Under the pieces are notes generated by a model. It was not told the DNA's origin. It made no database searches and saw only the letters and a program-made list of their open reading frames with translations. This document shows, in pieces, positions 56,261 to 64,000 of a stretch of 64,000 nt of DNA. A program made the position numbers and the translations under genes. Every line of letters starts with the position of its first letter. Within the stretch, counting starts at the first letter, position 1. The DNA is from Rhizobium sp. BK418 (GTDB taxonomy: Bacteria > Pseudomonadota > Alphaproteobacteria > Rhizobiales > Rhizobiaceae): the NCBI RefSeq assembly GCF_004341105.1, contig NZ_SLZK01000002.1, forward strand, positions 676,310 through 740,309, read 5' to 3'.

Positions 56261-56902
56261 TCAATTCTGCTTTGGCTGCTGACTCGGCTGCGATTTTGGA
56301 TCGAGCTGAATCTGGACACGGCCACCGCAGCTTTCAAGCTCTGCCTGACCAGTCGCCATGTGCACGGTCAACTGGCAGCCGGTAAAGACGTTCGGTCCAT
56401 CGGTCAGCACGACCTTCTTGCCCGTCAGGATAAAGACCTGCGAAGTCATATCGAAATTGCCGTCATCCGCCGTCGCCGTCTGCGTACCCGAGGTGAGGTA
56501 GACCTTATCGGTCACCAGGATCTTGTCGATATCGGCGCTGCCCGAAGCAAGCGAGCTCGTCTGTTCCGCCGCGGTCTGGGCCGGCTGGGCGGCAGGTGCT
56601 GCAGCGCCGCCGGTTTGGGGCTGCTTCGCCTTGTCCTTGTAATAGACCGTCATCTTGCCGGCCTGCATCGTCGTGGTGCCCTGAACGACCTTGACGTCGC
56701 CGGTGAAGAGCGCCGTGTGTTCCTGATCATGGATTTCAAGCTTGTTGCTTTCAATCTGGATCGGCTGATCGCTCGAAAGCTTCATGCCCGGCATCGTCGT
56801 CGACTGGGCGGCCGCCCCCGCGACCGACAGGACGAGCGCAAACGCGCCAGTGATGAAAACTACGCCAGTCTTACGCGTTGAAATGCGACAATCTTTTGTC
56901 AT
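56261..56902 (-). CDS. lptA: LPS transport periplasmic protein LptA
   Basis: 213 residues. Signal peptide about 1-32, then the OstA beta-jellyroll (IQIESNKLEIHDQEHTALFTGDVKVVQGT) with an Ala/Gln linker insert at about 90-115 typical of alphaproteobacteria. Forms the LPS bridge across the periplasm. The start at 56902 lies 13 bases after lptC. Confidence 0.9.
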   Translation of the reverse strand: MTKDCRISTRKTGVVFITGAFALVLSVAGAAAQSTTMPGMKLSSDQPIQIESNKLEIHDQEHTALFTGDVKVVQGTTTMQAGKMTVYYKDKAKQPQTGGAAAPAAQPAQTAAEQTSSLASGSADIDKILVTDKVYLTSGTQTATADDGNFDMTSQVFILTGKKVVLTDGPNVFTGCQLTVHMATGQAELESCGGRVQIQLDPKSQPSQQPKQN

Positions 56903-56915
56903 TTGACCCGGCTCT

Positions 56916-57581
56916 TTAGGTGCCCTGTTTATGGATGGTGGATGATTCAACATTCATGCGAACATTCCCCTCGAATGTGATCACCCGCCCCTTATCTGTT
57001 ATATTGAGGGTCTGCGCAACAATCGAAGTATTGTCCTTGGTAATTCTGACGGGATCGTCCGTCGACATGTTTCCGCCCTTGATATCAAGGTGAGCAGACT
57101 GAAAATTCGCAACGAGACCGCTGCTCAAAACGAGCGTGAAAGGCGCCGTCATGTGCAGCTTGTCGGTCGCACGATTGAAATCAGCGGTTGCCGCCGTAAC
57201 GCGGGCGATCAGGCCGTCATTCATCGGCACGGCAGCCTTGATCGTCTCCAGCGTTATCAAGTCGGGATTCCGGATATCTTGCAGCGCGCGCTCGGCAAGC
57301 ATGGAATAGTTGATGCCATCGGAATTGCGCCCGGCGATCGCCGGCTTTTCCATCACGACTTTGCCGTTTTCGATTTTGGCACCTTCGATCTTGATGGTTT
57401 CCGGCAGGTAGGTTCGGATCACCGATACGGCGATGAAGATAAGAGAAATAGCGAGGGCCGTGACCGGCAGCAAAAACTTCAGGCGGCGGACACGCATGGA
57501 ATGGAACCGGGCAAGGCCATAGGCGCTGTCCTTAGGTCCCGCGTAGGCGGGCGTCCCATTGTTCCTGAGGGTATTGAGCAT
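56916..57581 (-). CDS. lptC: LPS export protein LptC
   Basis: 221 residues. A single TM at about 35-57 (LLPVTALAISLIFIAVSVI) anchors a periplasmic jellyroll domain that passes LPS from LptBFG to LptA. The start at 57581 has AGGCAT upstream. First gene of the lptC-lptA-lptB operon that runs toward rpoN. Confidence 0.9.
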   Translation of the reverse strand: MLNTLRNNGTPAYAGPKDSAYGLARFHSMRVRRLKFLLPVTALAISLIFIAVSVIRTYLPETIKIEGAKIENGKVVMEKPAIAGRNSDGINYSMLAERALQDIRNPDLITLETIKAAVPMNDGLIARVTAATADFNRATDKLHMTAPFTLVLSSGLVANFQSAHLDIKGGNMSTDDPVRITKDNTSIVAQTLNITDKGRVITFEGNVRMNVESSTIHKQGT

Positions 57582-57804
57582 ATGCCTGGTCCATGTGTGA
57601 TGATCGTGCCGCTTATATAGCAATGCCGGGCGCCAATCACAGTTCGTTTCGCATTATTACATTGGCTTGCCAATATGGATTTTTTTCTGCAACAAGCAAC
57701 TAAACCGAAAATAGCAGGTTTCCGGACATTTTCACGACGGAGCTCGCGCCTTATCTCCCCAGCGGCGGAAAACCGCCCGTTGGGTTTCGTCTTTGGAGGT
57801 TGAA

Positions 57805-58755
57805 ATGGACAGCTCGATCATCGCAGACCGCCGGCTGCTGCGCCGCAGGCTTGGCTTTTGGCGCCTTGTCGCGGTCGTGCTGCTGGTTGCGCTCGGCTTT
57901 GCGCTTTATAATTTTGCCTTCAGCGAAAGCAGTACGGCGCGGCCCCATATCGCCCATGTCACGATCTCCGGCTTGATTACCGATGATGACGAGCTGCTCG
58001 AGCGGCTGGAAAAGATCAAGGACAATGACCAGGCGAAGGCAGTCGTGATCTCAATCTCCTCGCCGGGCGGAACGACCTATGGCGGCGAAAAGATATTCAA
58101 GGCGATCCGGGCGATCGCGGAGAAGAAGCCCGTCGTCTCGGACGTCAGGACACTCGCCGCGTCCGCGGGCTACATGATCGCAACGGCAGGCGACACCATC
58201 ATCGCCGGCGAAAGCTCCATCACCGGTTCGATCGGCGTCATCTTTCAGTATCCGCAAGTCCAGCCGCTGCTCGAAAAGCTCGGAGTCTCGCTGCAGGAGA
58301 TCAAATCCTCGCCGCTCAAGGCCGAGCCCTCGCCGTTCCACGACACCAGCGAGGAAGCCAAGACCATGATCCGCAGCATGGTTCTCGACAGCTATGACTG
58401 GTTCGTCAACCTTGTTGCCGACCGGCGCAAATTGCCGCACGACGAGGCGCTGAAGCTTGCCGACGGCACGATCTATACGGGCCGGCAGGCGCTCAAGGTG
58501 AAACTCATCGACGCCGTGGGTGGAGAACCGGAAATCCGCGCCTATCTGACCACGCGAAACGTCAGCAACAACCTGCCCATGGTCGATTGGGACAAGAAGA
58601 GCAACACGCCCTTCCTGCTCGCGGGGGCTGTTTCGCGGTTGATTACGATCCTCGGTTATGGTGATCTTGTCAAAGGCCAGGATCTGAACGGCATCCTGCC
58701 CCCAAAGTTGCTCCTTGACGGGCTGCTTTCAGTTTGGCAGGTTGGCCAGGATTGA
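57805..58755 (+). CDS. sppA: Signal peptide peptidase SppA (S49 family)
   Basis: 316 residues. TM at about 18-36, then the S49 protease with nucleophile Ser142 (TGSIGV) and general-base Lys172 (SPLKAEPSP). It digests cleaved signal peptides in the membrane. GGAGG precedes ATG 57805; a TTG 12 bases earlier is not needed. Confidence 0.93.
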   Translation: MDSSIIADRRLLRRRLGFWRLVAVVLLVALGFALYNFAFSESSTARPHIAHVTISGLITDDDELLERLEKIKDNDQAKAVVISISSPGGTTYGGEKIFKAIRAIAEKKPVVSDVRTLAASAGYMIATAGDTIIAGESSITGSIGVIFQYPQVQPLLEKLGVSLQEIKSSPLKAEPSPFHDTSEEAKTMIRSMVLDSYDWFVNLVADRRKLPHDEALKLADGTIYTGRQALKVKLIDAVGGEPEIRAYLTTRNVSNNLPMVDWDKKSNTPFLLAGAVSRLITILGYGDLVKGQDLNGILPPKLLLDGLLSVWQVGQD

Positions 58756-58785
58756 ATAAGAAATCAATAATTTAAGGGGGCGACC

Positions 58786-59085
58786 GTGATCAAGTCCGAA
58801 TTGGTGCAGATTGTTGCGGCACGCAATCCGCATCTCTACCACCGCGATGTGGAAAATATCGTCAACGCGGTCCTCGACGAGATCACTGATGCGCTTGCCG
58901 CCGGCAACCGCGTCGAGCTGCGTGGCTTCGGCGCATTTTCGGTCAAGAACCGCCCGTCCCGTTCCGGCCGCAACCCGCGCACTGGTGATACGGTATTCGT
59001 CGAGGAGAAGTGGGTTCCCTTCTTCAAGACCGGCAAGGAACTGCGCGAGCGCCTGAACCCCGGACAGGCGGACGAAGAGGATTGA
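58786..59085 (+). CDS. ihfB: Integration host factor subunit beta
   Basis: 99 residues, DNA-bending HU/IHF fold with the beta-arm [18 protein letters not shown]-beta by length and the [21 protein letters not shown] sequence. GTG start with AAGGGGG upstream. Follows sppA by 30 bases, ahead of lapA. Confidence 0.95.
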   Translation: MIKSELVQIVAARNPHLYHRDVENIVNAVLDEITDALAAGNRVELRGFGAFSVKNRPSRSGRNPRTGDTVFVEEKWVPFFKTGKELRERLNPGQADEED

Positions 59086-59185
59086 TCCTCACAATCGGCT
59101 ATCAAGCCACACTTGAACTTTGCCGCCGCGCTTCTATTCTGGCGTCCGTGAAGCTTGCCTTCGCCAAACCGGCGCGGAGAACGAC

Positions 59186-59518
59186 ATGACCACGAAGATC
59201 ATCAACCTTTTGATTTTGCTGCCGCTTGGCGTCATCTTGATCATCTTCTGCGTCGCCAACCGGCAGAGTGTCACGCTCGCCTTCAATCCGTTTCGGCCGG
59301 AAGATCAGGTTCTATCCTTCGCCGCGCCCTTCTTCGTGTTCCTGCTGATCGCGTTCATCATCGGCATGCTCGTCGGTTCGGCTGTAACCTGGTTCAACCA
59401 GGGCAAGCACCGCAAACGTGCGCGTGTTGAAGCCAAGGAAGCGATTCGCTGGCAAGGCGAAGCAGACCGCCACAAGACGCGGGCGGAAGAGATCGCCGGC
59501 CAGCTGCCCTCGCGATAA
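59186..59518 (+). CDS. LapA family membrane protein (DUF1049)
   Basis: 110 residues with two TM segments (about 6-24 and 48-68) and a charged coiled C-terminal helix. The LPLGVILIIFCVANRQSV pattern fits DUF1049/LapA, involved in LPS assembly control in other bacteria. GGAGA sets ATG 59186. Confidence 0.88.
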   Translation: MTTKIINLLILLPLGVILIIFCVANRQSVTLAFNPFRPEDQVLSFAAPFFVFLLIAFIIGMLVGSAVTWFNQGKHRKRARVEAKEAIRWQGEADRHKTRAEEIAGQLPSR

Positions 59519-59524
59519 TCACTT

Positions 59525-59968
59525 CTATTCCGCTGAAGCCGGAGCAAAACTCAGCTCCTCATAATCGCCTTCGGTCGAAGCGCCCCTGCCGGTGACCTGA
59601 AAGCCATGCGCCAGATAGAAAGCTTTGGCGCGGCGGTTGTTGACGAGGCATTTCAGCCGATATCTGTGCTTTGGCCAGGCGGGCAGCGATTGCAGCAACG
59701 CCGTTCCCGCGCCCTTGCCTTGAAATTCAGGCAAGACGTAAAGCATATGGATGAAATCATCCGCCGCCCAGATCGAGATGAAGCCGGCTATTTTCCCATT
59801 GGGTGCCTCGCAGACGGAAACGACTTCGCCATTCGTATGGGCGGAAAAATCCTCGCGATGAAACTTGCCGGGATCGACCCAAGTGAACGCCTGGCGCCGA
59901 ACGGTCAGATAGATGTCGGAAAGCTGCATCGCGTCTTCGGGGCGGTTTGGTCGTATTTTCCAGGTCAT
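59525..59968 (-). CDS. GNAT family N-acetyltransferase
   Basis: 147 residues with the acetyl-CoA motif A: FIHMLYVLPEFQGKGAGTALLQ and a later NNRRAKAFYLAHGFQVTGRG. Substrate unknown. Single gene, convergent with lapA. Confidence 0.88.
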   Translation of the reverse strand: MTWKIRPNRPEDAMQLSDIYLTVRRQAFTWVDPGKFHREDFSAHTNGEVVSVCEAPNGKIAGFISIWAADDFIHMLYVLPEFQGKGAGTALLQSLPAWPKHRYRLKCLVNNRRAKAFYLAHGFQVTGRGASTEGDYEELSFAPASAE

Positions 59969-60025
59969 CGGTCTTGCGTAAAAGGGATTATCGGGGATGC
60001 CAAGTCTTCGAGACCAAGTCTCGAG

Positions 60026-60478
60026 CTAGCCTGCAGCCTTTTCGACGACCGCAGCATTGAAATTTCCCCAGAAGCGGCGCGCGAGCTTTTCCAGCGTGGC
60101 GCGGATCAACCGGCTGCCGAACTCGGCGATCCGCCCGCCCGTATCGCCGTCGGCTTCATAGCGCAGAAGGGTATGCAGGCCCTCATCGACCAAGATAACA
60201 TCGGCCTCACCTTTGGCGAAGCCGGCTATGCCGCCCCGCCCTTCCGCCGCGATAGTGTAGCTGCGCGGGGCATCGACATTTGAAAGCCTGATTTCGCCGT
60301 TGAAGGTCACTGAAAACAGCCCGAAGCCGACCTTGACGGTTGCCAGGAATTGCGTGGGCGACAGCTTTTCCACGCTCTGGCAGCCCGGAATGCACTGCTT
60401 GATGATTTCCGGATCGTTCATCGCCGCCCACACGACATCCCGCGGCGCGGCGATGCGCTCCTCCCCGATCAGATCCAT
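60026..60478 (-). CDS. SRPBCC/CoxG-like protein
   Basis: 150 residues of the START/Bet v1-like fold: PRDVVWAAMNDPEIIKQCIPGC at the start, PTQFLATVKVGFG, ending in a long helix RLIRATLEKLARRFWGNFN. CoxG members assist CO-dehydrogenase-type enzymes, but no such enzyme is near. The start at 60478 has GAGGAA upstream. Confidence 0.85.
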   Translation of the reverse strand: MDLIGEERIAAPRDVVWAAMNDPEIIKQCIPGCQSVEKLSPTQFLATVKVGFGLFSVTFNGEIRLSNVDAPRSYTIAAEGRGGIAGFAKGEADVILVDEGLHTLLRYEADGDTGGRIAEFGSRLIRATLEKLARRFWGNFNAAVVEKAAG

Positions 60479-60593
60479 CGGCAGTTCCTCATTTCCATCA
60501 CCGGACCATATCATAATTGGAAAGCGCTTTGCCAAGGTCGGACGGGATGCTATTTGCACTGGCTCAATTGAATTCAGGACGCGGAAGACCACG

Positions 60594-61691
60594 TTGAAAC
60601 AAAGAGAACGCCGGCCCGGAGTAAAGACGGCCTCAGGTCCGTCCGGCGGGCGCCGCACCGATGCGCGGCCGGCAAAACCGGAAAAACCTGCAGCAAAGGC
60701 AACGCCTGCGCGGGAACAGCGCCCACCGGCAGCGGTTCCGGCCGCAATCGAACGTCCGTTGACGGTCCGTACGGGCGACCGGCCGGTCGAGCGCGTGCCT
60801 GTCATGCTCGAATCCACAGGCGCAGGCGATTTTCATCTGATCGACAGCGGCAACGGCCAGAAGCTTGAGCAATACGGCCCCTACCGGATCATCCGACCAG
60901 AGGGGCAGGCGCTGTGGCAGCCGTCGCTACCCACCCATGTCTGGGAAAAGGTCGATGCGGTCTTCACTGGTGATACGGATGAAGAAGGCACTGGTCGCTG
61001 GCGCTTTCCCAAAGAAGCGCTCGGAGAGACCTGGCCGCTCAACCTGCTCGGCGTCGATTTTTTCGGCCGTTTCACCTCCTTCCGGCACGTTGGTGTCTTT
61101 CCAGAGCAGATCATGCATTGGAGCTGGATGAAGCAACACATCGAAAGCGCCGGCCGGCCGTTGAAGGTGCTGAACCTCTTCGGCTACACCGGTGTTGCCT
61201 CGCTGGTTGCCGCGGCTGCCGGTGCAGAGGTGACCCATGTCGACGCCTCAAAGAAGGCGATCGGCTGGGCGCGCGAGAACCAGGCGCTGGGGCGTATGGA
61301 AAAACTGCCAATCCGCTGGATCTGCGAGGATGCGATGAAATTTATCCTGCGCGAGGAGCGTCGCGGCAGCCGGTACGACATCATCCTCACCGATCCGCCG
61401 AAATTCGGCCGCGGGCCGAATGGCGAGGTCTGGCACCTCTTTGAACATCTGCCTGTGATGCTCGACATCTGCCGGGAGATCCTGTCGCCGAAAGCGCTCG
61501 GCCTCGTGCTGACGGCCTATTCGATCCGGGCGAGCTTCTATTCCATTCACGAGCTGATGCGCGAGACGATGCGGGGCGCAGGCGGCGTGGTCGAATCGGG
61601 CGAGCTCGTGATCCGCGAGGCTGGGCTCGACGGCAAGACGCCGGGCCGAGCCCTCTCCACCTCCCTCTTTTCCCGCTGGGTACCGAAATGA
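60594..61691 (+). CDS. RlmI-like SAM-dependent RNA methyltransferase
   Basis: 365 residues if started at TTG 60594, supported by GGAAG seven bases upstream. The catalytic part (from about 71) has the SAM motif VLNLFGYTGVASLVAAAAG and DPPKFGRG, like RlmI-type 23S rRNA cytosine methyltransferases. The N-terminal 70 residues are Ala/Pro/Arg-rich and disordered; ATG 60804 would remove them. Coupled to the next gene (ATGA). Confidence 0.85.
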   Translation: MKQRERRPGVKTASGPSGGRRTDARPAKPEKPAAKATPAREQRPPAAVPAAIERPLTVRTGDRPVERVPVMLESTGAGDFHLIDSGNGQKLEQYGPYRIIRPEGQALWQPSLPTHVWEKVDAVFTGDTDEEGTGRWRFPKEALGETWPLNLLGVDFFGRFTSFRHVGVFPEQIMHWSWMKQHIESAGRPLKVLNLFGYTGVASLVAAAAGAEVTHVDASKKAIGWARENQALGRMEKLPIRWICEDAMKFILREERRGSRYDIILTDPPKFGRGPNGEVWHLFEHLPVMLDICREILSPKALGLVLTAYSIRASFYSIHELMRETMRGAGGVVESGELVIREAGLDGKTPGRALSTSLFSRWVPK

Positions 61692-62545
61692 ACGAATTTC
61701 ACGATCGCGGCCCCCGCAGGGTCGGGCAGGTGAAGGAAGTCACCTCGCTCGCCAATCCGATCATCAAAGACATCAAGGCGCTGACCAACAAGAAGTCGCG
61801 CGAGGAGAGCGGCACGTTCATGGCCGAAGGCCTGAAGCTCGTCATCGATGCGATCGAGCTCGGCTGGACGATCCGCACGCTCGTCTATGCCAAGGCGGCA
61901 AAAGGCAAGCCGCTGGTCGAACAGATGGCGGCGAAGACCGTTGCGTCAGGCGGGCTGGTCCTTGAAGTCAACGAGAAGGTGCTCTCTTCGATCACGCGGC
62001 GCGACAATCCGCAGATGGTGGTCGGCATATTCGAAACACGCTGGGCAAAGCTCAAGGATATCCGGCCGAAGGAAGGCGAAACCTGGGTGACACTGGACCG
62101 CGTGCGCGATCCCGGCAATCTCGGAACGATCATCCGTACTGCCGATGCGGCCGGCGCCTCCGGCGTCATCCTCGTCGGCGAGACAACCGATCCCTTCTCG
62201 CTGGAAACGGTGCGCGCCACGATGGGTTCGGTCTTTGCCGTTCCCGTCGCCCACGCAACGGCCGAGGAATTCATCGCCTGGAAGAAGCAGGCCGGCGTTT
62301 CGGTCGTTGCGACCCACCTTGCCGGCTCTGTCGACTATCGCACGATTGACTACAAGAAGAAGCCGGTCGTGCTGCTGATGGGCAACGAGCAATCCGGCCT
62401 GCCGGACCGGCTTGCCAAGGAAGCGGATGCGCTTGCCCGTATTCCCCAGCAAGGCCGCGCCGATTCTCTCAATCTGGCCGTTGCCACCGCCGTCATGCTT
62501 TTTGAGGCACGCCGCCATCTCCTCTCACTGTCCGAGGGCAAATGA
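61688..62545 (+). CDS. TrmH/SpoU family RNA 2'-O-methyltransferase
   Basis: 285 residues. An N-terminal RNA-binding domain (about 15-110) precedes the SPOUT knot with [20 protein letters not shown] (motif 1), [11 protein letters not shown] (motif 2) and the late LNLAVATAV (motif 3). Overlaps the previous gene by 4 bases and lspA by 4. Confidence 0.92.
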   Translation: MNEFHDRGPRRVGQVKEVTSLANPIIKDIKALTNKKSREESGTFMAEGLKLVIDAIELGWTIRTLVYAKAAKGKPLVEQMAAKTVASGGLVLEVNEKVLSSITRRDNPQMVVGIFETRWAKLKDIRPKEGETWVTLDRVRDPGNLGTIIRTADAAGASGVILVGETTDPFSLETVRATMGSVFAVPVAHATAEEFIAWKKQAGVSVVATHLAGSVDYRTIDYKKKPVVLLMGNEQSGLPDRLAKEADALARIPQQGRADSLNLAVATAVMLFEARRHLLSLSEGK

Positions 62546-63048
62546 CCGACCAGACGACCGTGCGCCCGGCACTCTTCTCACGACCTCTGCCGATCCTGAT
62601 CTTCATCGTGGTCGCCGTCATCCTCGATCAGATCGTCAAGATCGCCGTCGACCACTATTTGCCGCTGCAGGAAGCCGTGCCTGTCATTCCGATGCTGGCG
62701 CTCTACCGCACCTATAATCTCGGCGTCGCGTTCTCGATGCTGTCAGGCATGGATGGATGGTTCATTGTCGGCATGCGGCTGATCATCGTCGCCTTCGTAC
62801 TCTATCTGTGGCATCGCACGGCCAAGGACCGGTGGCTCGCGCATCTCGGTTATGCGCTGATCATTGCCGGCGCAATCGGTAATCTGATCGATCGTTTCGC
62901 CTATGGACATGTGATCGACTACATCCTCTTCCATACGGAAACCTGGTCATTCGCCGTCTTCAATCTTGCCGACAGTTTCATCACCGTGGGGGCGGGATGT
63001 GTCATTGTCGACGAGATGCTGCAAAAGCCAAAAAAGGCGGATCGCTAA
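62542..63048 (+). CDS. lspA: Lipoprotein signal peptidase
   Basis: 168 residues with four TM helices. Catalytic aspartates in [15 protein letters not shown] and [11 protein letters not shown]. It cleaves prolipoproteins after lipidation, e.g. the lipoprotein at 24.9 kb. Last gene of a tightly coupled three-gene run. Confidence 0.96.
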   Translation: MTDQTTVRPALFSRPLPILIFIVVAVILDQIVKIAVDHYLPLQEAVPVIPMLALYRTYNLGVAFSMLSGMDGWFIVGMRLIIVAFVLYLWHRTAKDRWLAHLGYALIIAGAIGNLIDRFAYGHVIDYILFHTETWSFAVFNLADSFITVGAGCVIVDEMLQKPKKADR

Positions 63049-63103
63049 ATTTTTAGCGGATTCCTGAAAACATTCGGAACGGGCGATATGTTAGCTGATC
63101 CGC

Positions 63104-64000
63104 ATGCAGAGTATGGCGCAGTTTCAGGAACGATTGTCCGCTGCATTCGGCGGAGCCGCCGTCAGGTCTGATCGAGACCGGACGACGAGCCAGTCGGCGT
63201 CGCCAATTCCTCTTCACTCCCGTCACCCGCTGCTCTTTCACTGGCTTGGCGGGGCGGGCCTGCTGGCGGCGATCCTGCTATTGCTTCTCTCCCATTGGAG
63301 CGGATCGCTTCTGGCCAGCCTCGGTGTCATCCTGCTTGCCGCCATCGCCGGCTATCTTGCCGTTCTTTTCGGAAATGGACACAGACAGCGCGGCCGTGGT
63401 CCGGAATTATTGGAACACGCAGATGCAACGGGCCTTCTGGGGACTGTCCATGACGTGCTCGGCGATATTGTCGTCACCCGCATGATGGACAGGCGCATCA
63501 TCGGCGCCAACGAAACCTTCCGTAACCTGACGGGTCGTGCAAAACCCGAAGGTCAGACCTGCGAAGAGATCGGCCTCGCCTTCCGCCCCGGTCCGCAGCC
63601 GCATCGTTACGACGTGGAGATTTCAACGCCCGCCGGACAGCGCATCTTCCTCTGGCATGATGTCGTGACTCGCGACCCCGCAACCGGGCGCTTGCTACTC
63701 CAGAGCATCGCGCGCGATGTGACCGAAGAACGACTTGCCGCCGAAAGCCGTGAGGAAGCCCGGCAAAAGGCCGAATATAACAGCGCCGCCAAGTCGCGGC
63801 TGCTCGCCACGGTCAGCCATGAAATCCGCACGCCTCTATCAGGCATCCTCGGCATGGCGCATCTGATTTCAGAGACGAAACTGACGCAGGAACAGCAGAA
63901 CTATCTGACCAGTATCGGTCAGTCCGGCCATGCGCTGTCTCAGCTGGTCGAGGATCTGCTCGATTTCTCCACGATCGAGGTCGGCCGTTTCCAGCTCCGC
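63104..64000 (+). CDS. Sensor histidine kinase, N-terminal part (3' truncated by window)
   Basis: At least 299 residues, open to the window end. Two TM segments (about 45-90), a PAS-like domain (about 105-200), then HisKA with phospho-acceptor His239 in SHEIRTPLSGILGMAHLI. The ATPase domain and any receiver or Hpt domains are beyond the window. The H-box and domain layout resemble hybrid kinases such as those feeding cell-cycle regulators, but this cannot be told here. ATG 63104 has no strong ribosome site. Confidence 0.85.
   Translation, partial: MQSMAQFQERLSAAFGGAAVRSDRDRTTSQSASPIPLHSRHPLLFHWLGGAGLLAAILLLLLSHWSGSLLASLGVILLAAIAGYLAVLFGNGHRQRGRGPELLEHADATGLLGTVHDVLGDIVVTRMMDRRIIGANETFRNLTGRAKPEGQTCEEIGLAFRPGPQPHRYDVEISTPAGQRIFLWHDVVTRDPATGRLLLQSIARDVTEERLAAESREEARQKAEYNSAAKSRLLATVSHEIRTPLSGILGMAHLISETKLTQEQQNYLTSIGQSGHALSQLVEDLLDFSTIEVGRFQLR

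Noticed and set aside
1..64000. CRISPR array, IS element, prophage or integron
   Set aside because: No regularly spaced repeats, transposase or phage structural genes were found on either strand.

Overview
The window is a chromosomal segment of an alphaproteobacterium, almost certainly a member of Rhizobiaceae (Rhizobium/Sinorhizobium/Agrobacterium type). The evidence is the GC-rich coding sequence with strong wobble bias, the fructose ABC operon frcBCAK with a divergent ROK regulator, the order rpmH-rnpA-yidC-engB-(insert)-argB-HAD phosphatase-dapD-dapE-truA-fmt-def, the order lptC-lptA-lptB-rpoN-hpf-ptsN, a Sinorhizobium-type phospholipid N-methyltransferase paralogue, and a small RNA of the alphaproteobacterial cuckoo/alpha-r14 type. 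Almost all of it is ordinary chromosomal core and carbon-metabolism content. I see no insertion sequence, prophage, CRISPR array or integron.

Layout. 1-2.3 kb: 3' end of pgi, an alpha/beta hydrolase and fructokinase. 2.3-9 kb: pyrE, a TetR/NmrA/DUF1772 cassette with a long palindromic operator, a glutathione S-transferase, a glyoxalase-like protein, a membrane diguanylate cyclase and pyrC. 9-14.7 kb: fructose uptake (frcK, frcA, frcC, frcB on minus; a ROK regulator and an RbsD/FucU mutarotase on plus). 14.7-17 kb: a two-gene hydroxyproline-type module (proline racemase superfamily enzyme and D-amino acid dehydrogenase). 17.2-17.4 kb: a minus-strand sRNA with three hairpins that display an anti-Shine-Dalgarno loop. 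17.5-22.2 kb: two neighbouring LysR/short-chain dehydrogenase modules, one with a decayed dehydrogenase gene. 22-25.4 kb: TetR, a Pmt-like methyltransferase, small exported proteins and tRNA-Arg. 25.5-29.2 kb: sensor kinase and chemoreceptor. 29.5-36.6 kb: rpmH-rnpA-yidC-engB, a fasciclin/anti-sigma/ECF sigma module on the opposite strand, argB and a PEP-mutase-like enzyme. 36.6-45.7 kb: ada, HAD phosphatase, EF-hand protein, LOG protein, dapD, dapE, truA, fmt, def. 45.8-52.3 kb: globin-coupled chemoreceptor, rmuC, ribokinase, dCACHE chemoreceptor. 52.3-57.6 kb: ptsN, hpf, rpoN, lptB, lptA, lptC. 57.8-64 kb: sppA, ihfB, lapA, GNAT, SRPBCC, two RNA methyltransferases, lspA and the start of a hybrid-type sensor kinase.

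How genes work together: FrcBCA imports fructose (or a similar ketose/aldose), fructokinase phosphorylates it and Pgi converts F6P to G6P, so the first 14 kb holds much of a fructose-to-hexose-phosphate route, with the ROK protein as likely repressor. The lpt genes build the LPS export bridge beside sigma-54, the hibernation factor and EIIA-Ntr. The most notable non-coding signal is the triple-hairpin cuckoo-like RNA at 17.25-17.38 kb. The other non-coding signals worth attention are the 47-bp palindrome at 3.77 kb and the hairpin that hides the ribosome binding site of the EF-hand gene.
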